NCBI RefSeq assembly: GCF_000805455.1 | Contig: NZ_JSUS01000032.1 | Span: forward strand, 372,001-436,000 | DNA: 64,000 bases | Source of the DNA: Acinetobacter sp. A47 | GTDB taxonomy: Bacteria > Pseudomonadota > Gammaproteobacteria > Pseudomonadales > Moraxellaceae | Direction: 5' to 3' | In this document: in pieces, positions 16,066 to 24,163 of the stretch | How positions within the stretch are numbered: position 1 is the stretch's first letter | Layout of the letters: the number at the start of each line of letters is the position of its first letter | Notes under the pieces: generated by a model | Told to the model about the DNA's origin: nothing | The model's database searches: none | The model's input: the letters and a program-made list of their open reading frames with translations, nothing else | Made by a program: the position numbers and the translations under genes

Positions 16066-16527
16066 TTACCAGCGGAACTTGTCCCAGTTTTCCGGGTTGG
16101 CCCAGAACTTGGAATTGAACCAGTCAGGTACGTGCTTATAAGTCAGAATATTAAATTGCCACAGTGCAAAATCACTGTCATGTGTGGTTTTATCAATCAA
16201 CTGGGTAAACCCCAGCGAGCGTAACAGCTTTTCATCTTCACGCTTGCTCACCACCACGATACGCTTGGCCATCAGGTCACGTAACTTTACCAACAGCTGG
16301 GCTTTTTGGGTTTCGGTAATATTTTGCATGGCTTCGGTATCAAATAATACAAAACCTAAATCATAACGTTGCGTAAATGGCAGACTTAAAAAGTCAGTTA
16401 CGTTAAAATAATGCCATTGAATTGAAGCATTTTGGTCAATCTGCTGACCGATACAAAGTGCAGTATGAATGGGCTGTTCCTGAGATAAATCGTCTAGCAT
16501 AGAAGTGATGACATTTTGTTCAGCCAT
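16066..16527 (-). CDS. DUF6231-type conserved protein
   Basis: This 153-residue cytosolic protein is of a kind seen across Acinetobacter and related gammaproteobacteria. It has an alpha/beta pattern reminiscent of a reduced Rossmann or methyltransferase-like fold (HTALCIGQQID near residue 22, RYDLGFVLFDTEAM near 54, RIVVVSKR near 89). No glycine-rich loop is complete. The C-terminus is W/F rich (VPDWFNSKFWANPENWDKF). No function is known. The gene is divergent from the DUF2797 gene with a 38-base gap, so the two promoters are close. Confidence 0.65.
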   Translation of the reverse strand: MAEQNVITSMLDDLSQEQPIHTALCIGQQIDQNASIQWHYFNVTDFLSLPFTQRYDLGFVLFDTEAMQNITETQKAQLLVKLRDLMAKRIVVVSKREDEKLLRSLGFTQLIDKTTHDSDFALWQFNILTYKHVPDWFNSKFWANPENWDKFRW

Positions 16528-16565
16528 AACTGCAACCCTTGATTGAGAAAGATGAGAGTTTATTA

Positions 16566-17435
16566 ATGGAACTACAAGGCATTTGTCATAAAATGCATGC
16601 AGCGCTCAAAACGCATAGTGTAACTGATCAATCAACAAGCAAGGCAAATGTTGAGTATAAATTTATATTAGATCGTACAGAAACTGACCTGCCTTTTGTG
16701 TTAGGACAGGAAATCGAGATTGAATGGACTGGTAATATTTATTGTACCTCTTGCGGCACCAAAACACCGAAGTCTTATTCACAGGGACATTGTTTCAAGT
16801 GCTTTAAGACCAAAGCCGAGTGTGACCTGTGTATCATGAAGCCGGAAACCTGTCATTACCACTTGGGCACCTGCCGTGAAGATGAGTTTGCCCATAGTGT
16901 CTGCTTCCAGCCACATATTGTCTATCTGGCCAACTCCAGCGCCTTGAAAATCGGTATCACCCGTATTGTGAACATGCCAACCCGCTGGCTAGATCAAGGT
17001 GCAACTCAGGCGCTACCGATTTTAAAAGTCGGATCGCGCCGTCTGTCAGGGCATCTGGAAACCTTGTTTGGTACCCAGATTGCAGATAAAACCGACTGGC
17101 GCAAACTACTAAAAGGCGAAGCCGAGCCTTTGGACCTGATTGAAAAACGTGACCAGATACTGGAAGAGTTTGCCCCGAAGATTCAAACCATTCGTGAGGA
17201 ATTTAACCAGAACCTTGAGTTTAATGAAACTCTGGAGTTTCTGGAGGACGAACAACCAAGAGAGTTTATCTATCCGGTCGAGCATTATCCTGAAAAGATC
17301 AAATCGCTGAATCTGGATAAAACACCAAAAATTCGTGGTGTCTTGCAAGGCATCAAGGGCCAGTATTTATTAATGGATATTGGGGTAATCAACATCCGTA
17401 AGTACACAGGCTACGAACTGATTCTTCGGGCCTAA
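16566..17435 (+). CDS. DUF2797 protein with zinc-ribbon-like cysteines
   Basis: The 289-residue protein matches the DUF2797 family. A cysteine-rich region (CTSCGTK, CFKCFKTK, CDLCIMKPETC, about residues 57-105) probably binds metal. It is followed by the segment VYLANSSALKIGITRIVNMPTRW, typical of the GIY-YIG-like core of this family. The frame can be extended upstream to a TTG at 16539, but the ATG at 16566 (MELQGICHKM) is the likely start. Function is unknown. A nucleic-acid role is plausible from the GIY-YIG resemblance. Confidence 0.8.
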   Translation: MELQGICHKMHAALKTHSVTDQSTSKANVEYKFILDRTETDLPFVLGQEIEIEWTGNIYCTSCGTKTPKSYSQGHCFKCFKTKAECDLCIMKPETCHYHLGTCREDEFAHSVCFQPHIVYLANSSALKIGITRIVNMPTRWLDQGATQALPILKVGSRRLSGHLETLFGTQIADKTDWRKLLKGEAEPLDLIEKRDQILEEFAPKIQTIREEFNQNLEFNETLEFLEDEQPREFIYPVEHYPEKIKSLNLDKTPKIRGVLQGIKGQYLLMDIGVINIRKYTGYELILRA

Positions 17436-17444
17436 TCCGAATCA

Positions 17445-17474
17445 TAAAAAGGTGGCTTAATTGCCACCTTTTTT
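17445..17474. terminator. Bidirectional terminator
   Basis: AAAAAGGTGGC / GCCACCTTTTTT hairpin between the convergent DUF2797 and lpxB genes. Confidence 0.9.
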
Positions 17475-17476
17475 GT

Positions 17477-18655
17477 TTATCCAGTTTTTAAACAGTTCAA
17501 AATTGCCTGTACCGGATCCTCGGTATTGCCCGAGATCAGCTGCTTATGCATGCTTAAATGCTGCATCATCTGGATATGCGCCGTTTCATGATCCATGAGA
17601 CGTTCGATTTCAGTGGCTAAATGCTGAGGTGTTGCATCGGCCTGAATCAGCTCCTCAATGACTTTCTTGCCAGCAATAATGTTAGGCAATGAATAATACG
17701 GAATCTTGACCAGAAGTTTGGCAATCAGGTAAGTCAGCCAGTTCAGCTTATAAAAAGTGACCATTGGACGATGTAACAACATCGCTTCAAGTGTCGCTGT
17801 GCCGGATGCCAAAGCGACAATATCACTGGCATTCATGACCATGCGGCCAATCTTGGACTCTGCGTCACTATTTTCCAGCACATGAATTTTAGCCTTCAGG
17901 CTCGCATCCAGATTTTGAAGGCCCTGCTCAATCTGCTGCTTGCGCGCATCATTAATCGCAGGAATTAAAAACTCGAGCTCGGGATGCTTGCGATGCAGGA
18001 TTTCAGCAGCACCGGTTAATAACGGTAATAAACGCTCAATTTCACCCCGGCGGCTGCCCGGCAGTAACGCAATATGGGTTTTATGCGCCGCCAGGCCAAG
18101 TTGATGCTTGGCTTCAATAATCGGATTTTTTAAGGGTAACTGTCTTGCCAATGGGTGGCCCACAAATGCCGCAGCAACCTGATAATTTTCATAGAAAGTT
18201 TTTTCAAATGGAAATAAACACAGCACCAGATCAATACTGCGTTTAATGCCATGCACACGACCTTGACGCCATGCCCATACCGATGGACTAACATATTGTA
18301 CGGTTTTGATCGGTAAATTCTTTTCTTTGATGGTTTTGGACAAACGCAAATTAAAATCTGGGGCATCAATACCAATGAATATATCAACCGGATGTTCAGT
18401 CCAGCGCTCGACCAGACCGTCACGTACTGCAAATAACTTTTTCAGGTCTTTGAGAACCTCCACAATTCCCATGACCGATAAGATTTCCATGGGATAATAA
18501 CTATGGAAACCTTCTGCGATCATTTGCGGGCCGCCAATGCCTTCAAATTCGGCATCAATACCTTGTTCGCGAAAACTGCGCATGAGTTTCACTCCCAGAG
18601 TATCTCCGGAAACTTCTCCCACCACGATGCCAATTTTTAGTTTTTGCTTTAACAA
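17477..18655 (-). CDS. lpxB: Lipid-A-disaccharide synthase
   Basis: The protein is a GT19 glycosyltransferase that joins UDP-diacylglucosamine and lipid X at the inner membrane to form the lipid A disaccharide. Diagnostic parts are KIGIVVGEVSGDTLGVKLM at the N-terminus, EGIGGPQMIAEGF, the FIGIDAPDFNLRLSKTIK stretch, YVSPSVWAWRQGRV, LLPGSRRGEIERLLP and ASGTATLEAMLLHRPMV. The frame reaches an ATG at 18715, giving an extra 20 unlikely residues. I choose the TTG at 18655 (LLKQKLKIGIV), which places the start where the family begins. That choice is uncertain. Unusually, the lpxA/lpxD genes are not adjacent. Confidence 0.9.
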   Translation of the reverse strand: MLKQKLKIGIVVGEVSGDTLGVKLMRSFREQGIDAEFEGIGGPQMIAEGFHSYYPMEILSVMGIVEVLKDLKKLFAVRDGLVERWTEHPVDIFIGIDAPDFNLRLSKTIKEKNLPIKTVQYVSPSVWAWRQGRVHGIKRSIDLVLCLFPFEKTFYENYQVAAAFVGHPLARQLPLKNPIIEAKHQLGLAAHKTHIALLPGSRRGEIERLLPLLTGAAEILHRKHPELEFLIPAINDARKQQIEQGLQNLDASLKAKIHVLENSDAESKIGRMVMNASDIVALASGTATLEAMLLHRPMVTFYKLNWLTYLIAKLLVKIPYYSLPNIIAGKKVIEELIQADATPQHLATEIERLMDHETAHIQMMQHLSMHKQLISGNTEDPVQAILNCLKTG

Positions 18656-18846
18656 GACCCACGCCCCACAGAAATGTTTAAATGATTCTAACAGAATGAT
18701 TTTACACTGAATCAATCCGGTTCATGCAATTTGTTCACGATTGGTGAACAGCATTTTTATCTAAGACCTGATTGTTTTGTGATAATCCAATCTGGATTTA
18801 CGATGGAGTACACATTGATTGGGATTGACTCAGGCGTTAACATAAA

Positions 18847-18861
18847 CAAGAATCATTTCCA
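18847..18861. promoter_or_regulatory. Weak Fur-box-like site before the first PepSY operon
   Basis: Read on the minus strand, TGGAAATGATTCTTG matches 9 of 14 positions of the 7-1-7 Fur consensus. It is 42 bases before the 18904 start. The plus sequence also contains the perfect small palindrome TCATTTCCAAATGA (18853-18866). Support is weak, but it fits an iron-uptake operon. Confidence 0.35.
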
Positions 18862-18903
18862 AATGAAATTTATTTCTCTCTCCTTTTTGCTGCAAGACCT
18901 GTT

Positions 18904-19197
18904 ATGGCCAAATCCGCATCTGTTCCGATGATCTATCGACTGAGCATATTTTATCGCTTTGTGTTGAGCTTTGTACTGGGCTACTTCTGCATGATGTATC
19001 TAAGCTTGAGTCTCATGTCATTGTTTAGCCAGATCTTAGACAAGGCAGAAGCAATCTATCTAGCCGCATTTATTTCGATTCTTTTTTATCTGGCCTTTAT
19101 CATACTGAGTTTTTGTGCACACTCACTCAGGAAACTCAGCTTGACCAGCCTGCTTTTGACGGGTGCATTGTTTGGCTTATCTGCGGGTTTAAATTAA
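18904..19197 (+). CDS. DUF3649-type small membrane protein (iron-uptake module)
   Basis: This 97-residue protein has three hydrophobic segments (about residues 14-40, 48-70 and 76-95). It resembles the DUF3649 family, which is regularly encoded together with PepSY-domain and DUF3325 proteins next to TonB receptors. It ends 2 bases before the PepSY gene. The exact role is unknown. By context it is an inner-membrane accessory of ferric-siderophore handling. A paralogue is bfnI at 38404-38697 in this window. Confidence 0.7.
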   Translation: MAKSASVPMIYRLSIFYRFVLSFVLGYFCMMYLSLSLMSLFSQILDKAEAIYLAAFISILFYLAFIILSFCAHSLRKLSLTSLLLTGALFGLSAGLN

Positions 19198-19199
19198 AA

Positions 19200-20759
19200 A
19201 TGCAAAATAAAAGTGTACGTCAATCAATGGCATGGCTACATGCCTGGACAGGCTTAATTTTTGGCTGGCTTCTGTTTGCCATTTTTCTAATGGGAACCAG
19301 TTCGTACTATCGTCACCAGATTAACTTATGGATGCAACCGCAACTGGCGCAGGTACATATCAATCAAGATATTGCCATCACCACGGCGACCAATTACCTG
19401 CAAACGCATGCCGCTGATGCCAAGTCTTGGTATCTCAACGTGGCAAACCATGAAGCACCCGTCAATAAAATGTACTGGCAACAGGCCAGCGGTACTTACG
19501 AAAGCCGTAGTCTGGATGCCAATACAGGCAATGAGTTACAACTGTCGGCAACCCAAGGCGGCGATTTCTTTTATAACTTCCATTTTCAGCTGTATGGCGT
19601 TCCTATCATGGCCGGACGGCTGATTGCCTGTGTTGCTGCCTTTATAATGCTCATCGCCCTGATATCTGGAATGATTACCCATAAAAAGATCTTTACCGAT
19701 TTCTTCACCCTGAGAACCTTTAAATCGCAACGTTCCTGGCTTGATTTTCATAATGTATGTTCAGTGCTCGCTCTTCCCTTTTTCCTGACCATAACCTTTA
19801 CCGGATTGGCGATTTTCTTTTATCTGTATTTACCTTGGGGCATGCAAAAGCTTTATCCAGACAATCCTTTTCAATACTTTACCGAGATACGTACCACGGA
19901 AAAAAATACCGGTCATCAAGCTGAACCGCAAAAAGCGGAGATGTTACCCATCGGCACTTTACTGGAACAAGTAAAACAACAATGGGGCGAACAGGCCTTG
20001 GCTTCAATCGAGGTAAAAAATCCAAATACAAATCAGGCTATTATTACCTTCAAGCAACTGGAAGATCGTTCCATCAGTTTGGATCAGGCACAAATTACCT
20101 TTGACGGACAGGGTAATATATTGGCCAATACCCGAAATGAAAGTGCGGTTGCGACCTTAAATGCAGGTGTTTATGGCCTGCATATGGCGACGTTTGCACA
20201 ACCATTATTACGCTTTGCCTTGTTCTGTTCCGGTATTTTAGGTTGTTTGATGATTGCGTCTGGCCTATTGTTATGGAGCTTAAAACGTCAGATCCAAAAT
20301 AAATCGGATCAATTCCATGTTGGCTACTATCTGGTTGACCGCTTAAATATTGCAACTTTTGTTGGCCTTCCGATCGCCATGCTTGGCTATTTATTTGCCA
20401 ATCGTCTTGTTCAGCTCACCGCAACCACGCCTAACTATGAAATCTATACTTTCTTTAGCATATGGGGACTAAGCTTTATCATCGCCTTATTCACCCCAAA
20501 ACAGTATTTATGGAAATCACAAATCTGCATATTTGGGTTAATGGCTCTGCTTCTCCCGGTCTATAACCTGATATATCTTGTTCGCCATCAATTCATCACA
20601 GACCTGCACAGTTACTGGTTCTTTTTGCGGGTTGACTTAGTGTTGCTGGCCTGTGCCCTATTTGCCATGTTTATTTTTAGACATATTCAGCCGATTCAAG
20701 CCAGATCTGTCCAGAAAATCAAGACCAAGTTAGCGAAGCAACAAGAGGTCAGCGCATGA
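19200..20759 (+). CDS. PepSY-domain inner-membrane protein (PiuB-like)
   Basis: The 519-residue protein (start MQNKSVRQSMAWLHAWTGLI) is a PepSY-associated transmembrane protein. There is one N-terminal helix with the WLHAWTGLIFGW signature, a periplasmic PepSY-like part, then helices around 140, 190, 350, 400 and beyond. Members such as PiuB and FoxB/FhuF-like membrane reductases act after TonB-dependent uptake, possibly reducing ferric siderophores at the inner membrane. An upstream in-frame start at 19113 overlaps the previous gene and is not needed. The stop overlaps the next start by 4 bases, indicating tight coupling. Confidence 0.85.
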   Translation: MQNKSVRQSMAWLHAWTGLIFGWLLFAIFLMGTSSYYRHQINLWMQPQLAQVHINQDIAITTATNYLQTHAADAKSWYLNVANHEAPVNKMYWQQASGTYESRSLDANTGNELQLSATQGGDFFYNFHFQLYGVPIMAGRLIACVAAFIMLIALISGMITHKKIFTDFFTLRTFKSQRSWLDFHNVCSVLALPFFLTITFTGLAIFFYLYLPWGMQKLYPDNPFQYFTEIRTTEKNTGHQAEPQKAEMLPIGTLLEQVKQQWGEQALASIEVKNPNTNQAIITFKQLEDRSISLDQAQITFDGQGNILANTRNESAVATLNAGVYGLHMATFAQPLLRFALFCSGILGCLMIASGLLLWSLKRQIQNKSDQFHVGYYLVDRLNIATFVGLPIAMLGYLFANRLVQLTATTPNYEIYTFFSIWGLSFIIALFTPKQYLWKSQICIFGLMALLLPVYNLIYLVRHQFITDLHSYWFFLRVDLVLLACALFAMFIFRHIQPIQARSVQKIKTKLAKQQEVSA

Positions 20760-21034
20760 TTCTGTTAAGCCTGATATTGACCATGACCGGGATGTGGCTG
20801 CTGTATAAATGTAGCGCCAAGCAAATCAGCAAAACCAAACAACAAGCTTTCATACGTCATCAAATACAGTTGAAAACTTTAGCTTATGCCTGCTTTTTAA
20901 TTGCCGGTAGCCTGCTTTGTCTGGAATTTGGCAATTCGGTTGGGTTTGTAAGCTGGTGGATTTTCGCCACTCCAGTGACCTTTATACTGATCCTATCGGT
21001 AAATGAACTTAAACCGACTAAAAAACTCAAATAA
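20756..21034 (+). CDS. DUF3325-type small membrane protein (iron-uptake module)
   Basis: This 92-residue protein has three hydrophobic segments (about 1-17, 40-60 and 65-84) and resembles DUF3325, the usual third partner of the DUF3649-PepSY module. ATGA overlap with the PepSY gene indicates translational coupling. No catalytic motif is seen. It is the paralogue of bfnK at 36541-36882. Unlike bfnI-K, this operon has no adjacent TonB receptor. Confidence 0.7.
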   Translation: MILLSLILTMTGMWLLYKCSAKQISKTKQQAFIRHQIQLKTLAYACFLIAGSLLCLEFGNSVGFVSWWIFATPVTFILILSVNELKPTKKLK

Positions 21035-21360
21035 GCTTGCTACAACCGTTATCCTCAACTTCGGCCAAGGATAGCGTTATGGCTAAAAACCAATGCCCTT
21101 AGCGCAGGTCTCGATAAAGCGGCTCTGTATAGCCCATTCGATCGGCACGGCAACTGATCAAACCTGCAATCGCTATCCTCTCAAAATCAACATAGCAACA
21201 TTATTTGGCAGCAGCCCAGCCCGGATAAAATCAGCTCAAAATCCAGCCAGTTTTGCTTTCTTTAGCGTTTTTTTGCATAAGTAAATCACTATTCATCACA
21301 ACGAGTTATCTAAAAAAAGCATAAGATATGCTGGTTTTTGCATAATTAGGCATATTGTCG
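21035..21360. other. Intergenic region with nested inverted repeats; possible structured RNA
   Basis: No real gene is seen. AGGATAGCG (21068-21076) pairs perfectly with CGCTATCCT (21171-21179). Inside that pair, GCAGGT (21104-21109) pairs with ACCTGC (21162-21167), and inside that GGCT (21121-21124) pairs with AGCC (21131-21134). CGTTATCCT (21047-21055) can pair with the first arm instead. The layout suggests a folded RNA with alternative pairings, or a small mobile-type element. It resembles no riboswitch class I know. Confidence 0.4.
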
Positions 21361-22248
21361 ATGTTTGGTCCTATTGAATTTATTATGGCTGGGGTATTGG
21401 TTGGCTTCTGTGTCGGTATTACAGGAGTCGGCGGTGGTTCATTAATGACCCCTATCCTGATTAGCCTGTTTAAAATCGAACCTCATATTGCCATTGGTAC
21501 AGACCTGCTCTATGCCTCAATTTCTAAATTCTGCGGTTCGATGGTTCATGCAAAAAAACTGAATATTGTCTGGCCTATTGTATTGTGGCTGGCATTAGGC
21601 AGTATTCCGGCATCTTTTGCAACCTCCTGGGTACTCGAACATTACCTGAGCCAATCTACTCATTATAAAGCCGTACTGACCATGGTATTAGGTTTTATGT
21701 TGACCCTGACCGGTATTTCGATTGTGTTTCGTGCACAAATTGAAAAGCTGTTTGACCGTTTCCGTAACCGTGAACAAGCCGATATGGAAAGTGAACAGCA
21801 TGCTTTACAACACAAACGTCATTACATTGTCATTATGGGGATTGTACTGGGCATTTTTGTTACCCTTTCATCTGTAGGCGCTGGTGCTTTTGGTATCATG
21901 GCCTTGGTGTTAATGTTCCCGAATTTGCCCATGATCCGTATTATCGGTTCAGATGTTGTCCATGCCGTGTTACTCACCGCGGTGGCAGGTCTTAGCCACA
22001 TGTCTTCTGGCAATGTCGACTTTAGCCTGTTGATGTGGTTACTGGTCGGTTCAATTCCTGCCATCATTATCGGGACCTTAATCAGCTCACGCATGCCGGA
22101 AAGAATGATTCGTAAAATTCTCGGGATTACCTTGTTTGCCCTGGGTGTGAACTTTATTGTAAACCCGGTAAAGGCCAAGCCCAAGCCAGTTGAGACACAG
22201 CAGGCTGTGGTCGTGCAGCCAGCCACTGATGCAGCAACACCTGTTTAA
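21361..22248 (+). CDS. TauE/SafE-family permease
   Basis: The 295-residue protein has about eight membrane helices and belongs to the TauE/SafE family. Duplicated glycine-rich signatures are visible: GVLVGFCVGITGVGGGSLMT near residue 12 and GIVLGIFVTLSSVGAGAFG near 160. Members export sulfite, sulfoacetate or other small anions across the inner membrane. The substrate here is unknown. A TTG two codons upstream is possible, but the ATG at 21361 is the plain choice. The His/Val/Ala-rich tail after residue 280 is not conserved in character. Confidence 0.82.
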   Translation: MFGPIEFIMAGVLVGFCVGITGVGGGSLMTPILISLFKIEPHIAIGTDLLYASISKFCGSMVHAKKLNIVWPIVLWLALGSIPASFATSWVLEHYLSQSTHYKAVLTMVLGFMLTLTGISIVFRAQIEKLFDRFRNREQADMESEQHALQHKRHYIVIMGIVLGIFVTLSSVGAGAFGIMALVLMFPNLPMIRIIGSDVVHAVLLTAVAGLSHMSSGNVDFSLLMWLLVGSIPAIIIGTLISSRMPERMIRKILGITLFALGVNFIVNPVKAKPKPVETQQAVVVQPATDAATPV

Positions 22249-22254
22249 GCTGAA

Positions 22255-22311
22255 AAATGCCGATGCTTTCCAGATAAATTATCGTTATGGCTAGTTAACC
22301 GGTCGGCATTT
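22255..22311 (+). other. Long-loop hairpin between the permease and DAHP synthase genes
   Basis: AAATGCCGA (22255-22263) and TCGGCATTT (22303-22311) form a perfect 9-bp stem around a 39-base loop. There is no T tract, so it is not a typical terminator. The loop contains CGTTATGGCTA (22283-22293), which also occurs in the inverted-repeat region before the permease gene. Confidence 0.4.
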
Positions 22312-22366
22312 CATGCTATATTCGCAGACAAAATAACCTCTTCTTTCGATTGAATTTGTGACAGCA

Positions 22367-23458
22367 ATGAATACTCTACAGTCAAATCCAGTTTCCCAGC
22401 CCGATATCGATGATGTAAATATTAAAAGCATTCAAACGCTGATTACCCCAGCAGAACTGAAAGCGGATTTGCCATTATCGGAGGCTGCGTCTCAAACTGT
22501 GTTACAAGGACGTGCAACTGTACGTAATATTTTAGATGGCAAGGACAAACGTCTGTTTGTTGTCATTGGCCCATGCTCAATCCATGATCCTAAAGCTGCA
22601 CATGAATACGCAGATCGCCTGAAAGTGCTGAGCGAAAAAGTAAAAGACACCTTGTATCTGGTGATGCGTGTATATTTTGAAAAACCGCGTACTACGGTGG
22701 GCTGGAAAGGCTTAATCAACGATCCGGACATGAATGATTCATTCAATATCGAAAAGGGTTTGCATATCGGCCGTGGACTTTTGCTTGAATTGAACGAAAA
22801 AGGTCTGCCATGTGCCACTGAAGCACTTGATCCGAACTCGCCACAATATTATCAGGACCTGATTTCATGGTCTGCAATTGGTGCACGTACCACTGAAAGC
22901 CAGACTCACCGTGAAATGTCTTCTGGTCTTTCATCACCTGTTGGCTTCAAGAACGGTACTGATGGCGGCCTGACTGTTGCGACCAATGCCATGCAATCGG
23001 TTAAACATGGTCATAGCTTCCTGGGCCTGAATGAAAATGGTCAGGTTGCAATTATCAATACCAAAGGTAACCCTTACGCACACGTAGTCTTGCGTGGTGG
23101 TAACGGCAAACCAAACTATGATGCAACTTCTGTTGCAGAAGCAGAAGCAGCGTTGGCAAAAGCCAAAGTCAGCAACAAGATCATGATTGATACCAGCCAT
23201 GCCAATTCAAATAAAGACCCGTACTTACAGCCTTTGGTGTTGAAAAACATTACAGAGCAAATTCTGGATGGTAACAAATCCATTGTTGGTATTATGGTGG
23301 AGAGTCACTTAAAAGGTGGCCGTCAGGATATCCCTGAAAACCTGTGTGATCTTGAATACGGTAAATCAGTAACGGATGGCTGTATTGACTGGGAAACCAC
23401 CGAAAAAGCATTACTTGAAATGCATGAAGCATTAAAAGATGTTTTACCCAATCGTTAA
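22367..23458 (+). CDS. 3-deoxy-7-phosphoheptulonate (DAHP) synthase, class I
   Basis: The 363-residue protein (start MNTLQSNPVSQPD; a GTG three codons earlier is possible) is an AroF/AroG/AroH-type DAHP synthase. It condenses PEP and erythrose-4-phosphate at the entry to the shikimate pathway. Visible signatures are VIGPCSIHDPKAAHEYADRL, MRVYFEKPRTTVGWKGLIND, GARTTESQTHREMSSGLSSP and MIDTSHANSNKD. Metal and substrate residues of the family (Cys in GPCSIHD, Lys/Arg in EKPRT, His/Glu in the later strands) are kept. Which amino acid inhibits it cannot be told with confidence. Confidence 0.93.
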   Translation: MNTLQSNPVSQPDIDDVNIKSIQTLITPAELKADLPLSEAASQTVLQGRATVRNILDGKDKRLFVVIGPCSIHDPKAAHEYADRLKVLSEKVKDTLYLVMRVYFEKPRTTVGWKGLINDPDMNDSFNIEKGLHIGRGLLLELNEKGLPCATEALDPNSPQYYQDLISWSAIGARTTESQTHREMSSGLSSPVGFKNGTDGGLTVATNAMQSVKHGHSFLGLNENGQVAIINTKGNPYAHVVLRGGNGKPNYDATSVAEAEAALAKAKVSNKIMIDTSHANSNKDPYLQPLVLKNITEQILDGNKSIVGIMVESHLKGGRQDIPENLCDLEYGKSVTDGCIDWETTEKALLEMHEALKDVLPNR

Positions 23459-23473
23459 TCTTTAAATAGATAT

Positions 23474-23502
23474 AAAACAGGTTCTTATGAGCCTGTTTTT
23501 TT
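23474..23502 (+). terminator. Rho-independent terminator after the DAHP synthase
   Basis: AAACAGG / CCTGTTT stem with a 10-base loop and a long T run. Confidence 0.85.
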
Positions 23503-23587
23503 GTTTTGAAACAGGCTGATATCTTTTGAACTCCCCTGTTTTTTTGATTATACTGCTGCCACTTTTTCCCTACGACGTATCGCTGAT

Positions 23588-24094
23588 ATGAAGTCCAGTT
23601 TTCGTCAACATTTGCTTCAGTGGCGTGCCAGTCTCGGTGCGGTTGCTGTGCTTTGTTTACTCTGGCACATCTTCTTACCAACGATGGTCCATACAGGCGT
23701 CGTCCCTGCACTTTATGCAATGCCCAGTCATTGCCAGGTCACAGAAATCCAAAATACCACATTGATGGCCCAGACACATTCAGGTCACCATCCACATAGC
23801 ATGAGCATGCACGATACGCATCACGGAACACAGCTACACGGCAAACATGCTCAACTGAGTGAATATGCACAACAGGTTTTTGCGCTTGCAAGCCAGATCA
23901 TGAAGCATTGTCCTTTATGTTCCCATGGTCTCGATGCCGCTGCTCTTGTACCGCTCATTGCATTTATTATTGTATTTCTACTGGCCTGGTTTAGTCGCGT
24001 TCGCTGCCTGTGCCATGCGTGGACAGAAGATCTGCACATCGCCCGTATCTTCTATATTTTCCCGATCAAACAGGCCCCGCCACTCGCTTTATAA
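23588..24094 (+). CDS. DUF2946-type membrane protein with His/Met-rich loop
   Basis: This 168-residue protein has an N-terminal hydrophobic segment (about 17-38). A periplasmic His/Met-rich stretch (HSGHHPHSMSMHDTHHG, near residues 64-80) follows, then a CPLC pair near 109-112 and a second membrane helix (about 119-137). This is the DUF2946 layout. Such proteins often sit beside TonB receptors and copper genes. The loop looks suited to binding copper or zinc. It precedes the receptor gene by 69 bases in the same direction and is probably co-transcribed. The role is unproven. Confidence 0.72.
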   Translation: MKSSFRQHLLQWRASLGAVAVLCLLWHIFLPTMVHTGVVPALYAMPSHCQVTEIQNTTLMAQTHSGHHPHSMSMHDTHHGTQLHGKHAQLSEYAQQVFALASQIMKHCPLCSHGLDAAALVPLIAFIIVFLLAWFSRVRCLCHAWTEDLHIARIFYIFPIKQAPPLAL

Positions 24095-24163
24095 ATCGCA
24101 AATTTTATTTCGTGCCCCGTCAATGACGGTGGTACCTCATTCTTGCTTTTTATAGAGTTCAAC

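Noticed and set aside
21093..21284. 63-residue ORF in the inverted-repeat region
   Set aside because: No ribosome site, and the frame is explained by the paired arms rather than by a protein.
24095..24163. Cobalamin riboswitch before the TonB receptor
   Set aside because: The gap is 69 bases and lacks the B12-box and other conserved riboswitch elements.
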